DNA of 6,628 nt from Erythrobacter sp. UBA2510 (GTDB taxonomy: Bacteria; Pseudomonadota; Alphaproteobacteria; Sphingomonadales; Sphingomonadaceae). The position numbers and the translations under genes are program-made. The DNA lies in NCBI GenBank assembly GCA_002341345.1, contig DDNW01000102.1, positions 6,903-13,530 of the forward strand, in the 5' to 3' direction. The first letter of the stretch is position 1, and every line of letters starts with the position of its first letter. The notes under the pieces are model-generated. The model made no database searches. It was not told where the DNA came from and worked only from the letters and a program-made list of their open reading frames with translations. Below are positions 5,944 to 6,628 of the stretch, one piece after another.

Positions 5944-5970
5944 GCCGGGTGTCTCGCGCCCGGCCTCTCC
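5944..5970 (+). terminator. GC-rich hairpin after phyR, possible weak terminator
   Basis: GCCGGG (5944-5949) pairs with CCCGGC (5959-5964) around a 9-nt loop, 12 nt after the phyR stop. A pyrimidine-rich stretch (CTCTCCTCCT) follows, but there is no T-run, so intrinsic termination would be weak. Confidence 0.3.
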
Positions 5971-6012
5971 TCCTAGCGACAAGCCCCAATTAGCCGTGCT
6001 AGGGCCACTGCC

Positions 6013-6591
6013 ATGACGCAGATGACCGTCAACGGACAGCCGGTACGCATCGACATGGATGGCGAGACCCCGCTCTTGTGGGGTCTTCGCGATGCGATGA
6101 ACCTGACCGGTACCAAGTATGGCTGCGGGGTTGGCGATTGCGGCGCGTGCGTGGTGCTGATCGACGGCGAGGCACTGCGGTCCTGCCTTGTCACGCTGGA
6201 CGAGGCCGAGGGGCGCGAGATCGTGACGATAGAGGGGCTCTCGCCCACGCGCGGGCACCCGGTCCAGCAGGCGCTGGTGGCCGAACAGGCGATCCAGTGC
6301 GGTTTCTGCACGCCGGGCATCGTCATGGCCGCCGCCGCGCTGTTGCAGCGCAATCCCGACCCGACCGACGCGCAGATCCGCGAGGCGATCCCTAATCTGT
6401 GCCGCTGCGGGGTTCATCCCCGGTTGCTGCGAGCTGTCGAGCGCGCAGCGCGCGTCGTCCAGCGGCGTGAGAGCATTGCCGCCGTGCCCGCGCCCGATAT
6501 CGATCCGGCAGAGGCCGCGCTCGAAGTTCCGGCCTTGCGCGTGGAGGGGGCGCGGGTCGAGGGGGCTGCCGAAACAGGCGAGCAGCCCTAG
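6013..6591 (+). CDS. (2Fe-2S)-binding small subunit of a molybdenum hydroxylase/aldehyde dehydrogenase (IorA-like)
   Basis: This 192-residue protein is the electron-transfer subunit of a xanthine-oxidase-family molybdenum enzyme, similar to IorA of isoquinoline 1-oxidoreductase. Such subunits carry two [2Fe-2S] clusters that move electrons from the molybdenum subunit to an acceptor. The plant-type cluster ligands are C38, C43, C46 and C58 (KYGCGVGDCGACVV, then RSC). The second, family-specific cluster is ligated by C96 and C99 (QCGFCTPG) and C130 and C132 (LCRCG). The core ends at about residue 150. A tail of some 40 residues, rich in Ala, Pro and Glu, follows and is longer than in many relatives. 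ATG 6013 is chosen because AGGG (6001-6004) lies eight nt upstream. The large molybdenum-binding subunit, normally encoded immediately downstream, is not seen before the window ends. The substrate cannot be predicted. Confidence 0.9.
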   Translation: MTQMTVNGQPVRIDMDGETPLLWGLRDAMNLTGTKYGCGVGDCGACVVLIDGEALRSCLVTLDEAEGREIVTIEGLSPTRGHPVQQALVAEQAIQCGFCTPGIVMAAAALLQRNPDPTDAQIREAIPNLCRCGVHPRLLRAVERAARVVQRRESIAAVPAPDIDPAEAALEVPALRVEGARVEGAAETGEQP

Positions 6592-6609
6592 GCCCTAGGG
6601 TCAGAACCC
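6586..6609. repeat. CCCTAGG duplication and small hairpin after the last gene
   Basis: CCCTAGG occurs twice back to back (6586-6592 and 6593-6599), the first copy spanning the stop codon of the [2Fe-2S] gene. It is followed by GGGT (6598-6601) and ACCC (6606-6609) with a CAGA loop. The following bases turn AT-richer. This could be a gene-end duplication or the edge of an insertion sequence running out of the window. Confidence 0.4.
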
Positions 6610-6628
6610 ATTAATTGCATGAGCCGTG

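Noticed and set aside
5168..5989. Minus-strand ORF of 273 codons opposite phyR
   Set aside because: It is antisense to a clearly recognised gene, with Arg/His-rich shadow composition and no domain.

Overview
The window looks like chromosomal DNA of an alphaproteobacterium, most likely in the Sphingomonadales (Sphingomonas/Erythrobacter-like). The base composition is GC-rich. It carries an alphaproteobacterial PhyR regulator, promoter boxes of the EcfG type that go with it, and an LptF/LptG pair and GNAT/desaturase pair of sphingomonad style. This placement comes from protein and motif recognition only; no search was run.

Layout. (1) 1-1770, plus strand: the 3' part of lptF and all of lptG, which overlap by 11 nt. 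They encode the two membrane subunits of the ABC transporter that extracts lipopolysaccharide from the inner membrane. (2) 1793-2896, minus strand: a three-histidine-box membrane fatty-acid desaturase, convergent with lptG. (3) 3077-4249, plus strand: a 390-aa GNAT-fold protein, divergent from the desaturase. It has a TTG start and a terminator-like hairpin just before its ribosome binding site. (4) 4254-4782: a single-domain response regulator behind an EcfG-type promoter. (5) 4783-5137: a 355-bp gap without a convincing protein gene but dense in signals. It holds a 14-bp tandem repeat, a strong hairpin with a T7 tail on the minus strand, a candidate minus-strand small RNA, and the EcfG-type promoter of phyR. 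(6) 5138-5932: phyR, the anti-sigma-factor antagonist of the general stress response. (7) 6013-6591: a small [2Fe-2S] subunit of the xanthine-oxidase/isoquinoline-oxidoreductase type. (8) 6592-6628: a short tail with repeats, where a mobile element might begin.

How it fits together. The first four genes are concerned with the envelope or lipids: LPS transport, acyl-chain desaturation and a possible acyltransferase. The central part is a general stress response locus. Two response-regulator genes each carry GGAAC-N16-CGTT in their upstream gap, which predicts that EcfG transcribes both. The usual partner genes nepR and ecfG are not in the window.

The most interesting item is in the phyR upstream gap on the minus strand. 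A GGAAC-N16-CATT box is followed by a 10-bp stem exposing a C-rich 20-nt loop, then a 15-position terminator hairpin and T7. This is the architecture of a stress-induced, C-rich-loop small RNA such as Caulobacter GsrN. It is a prediction from sequence alone.
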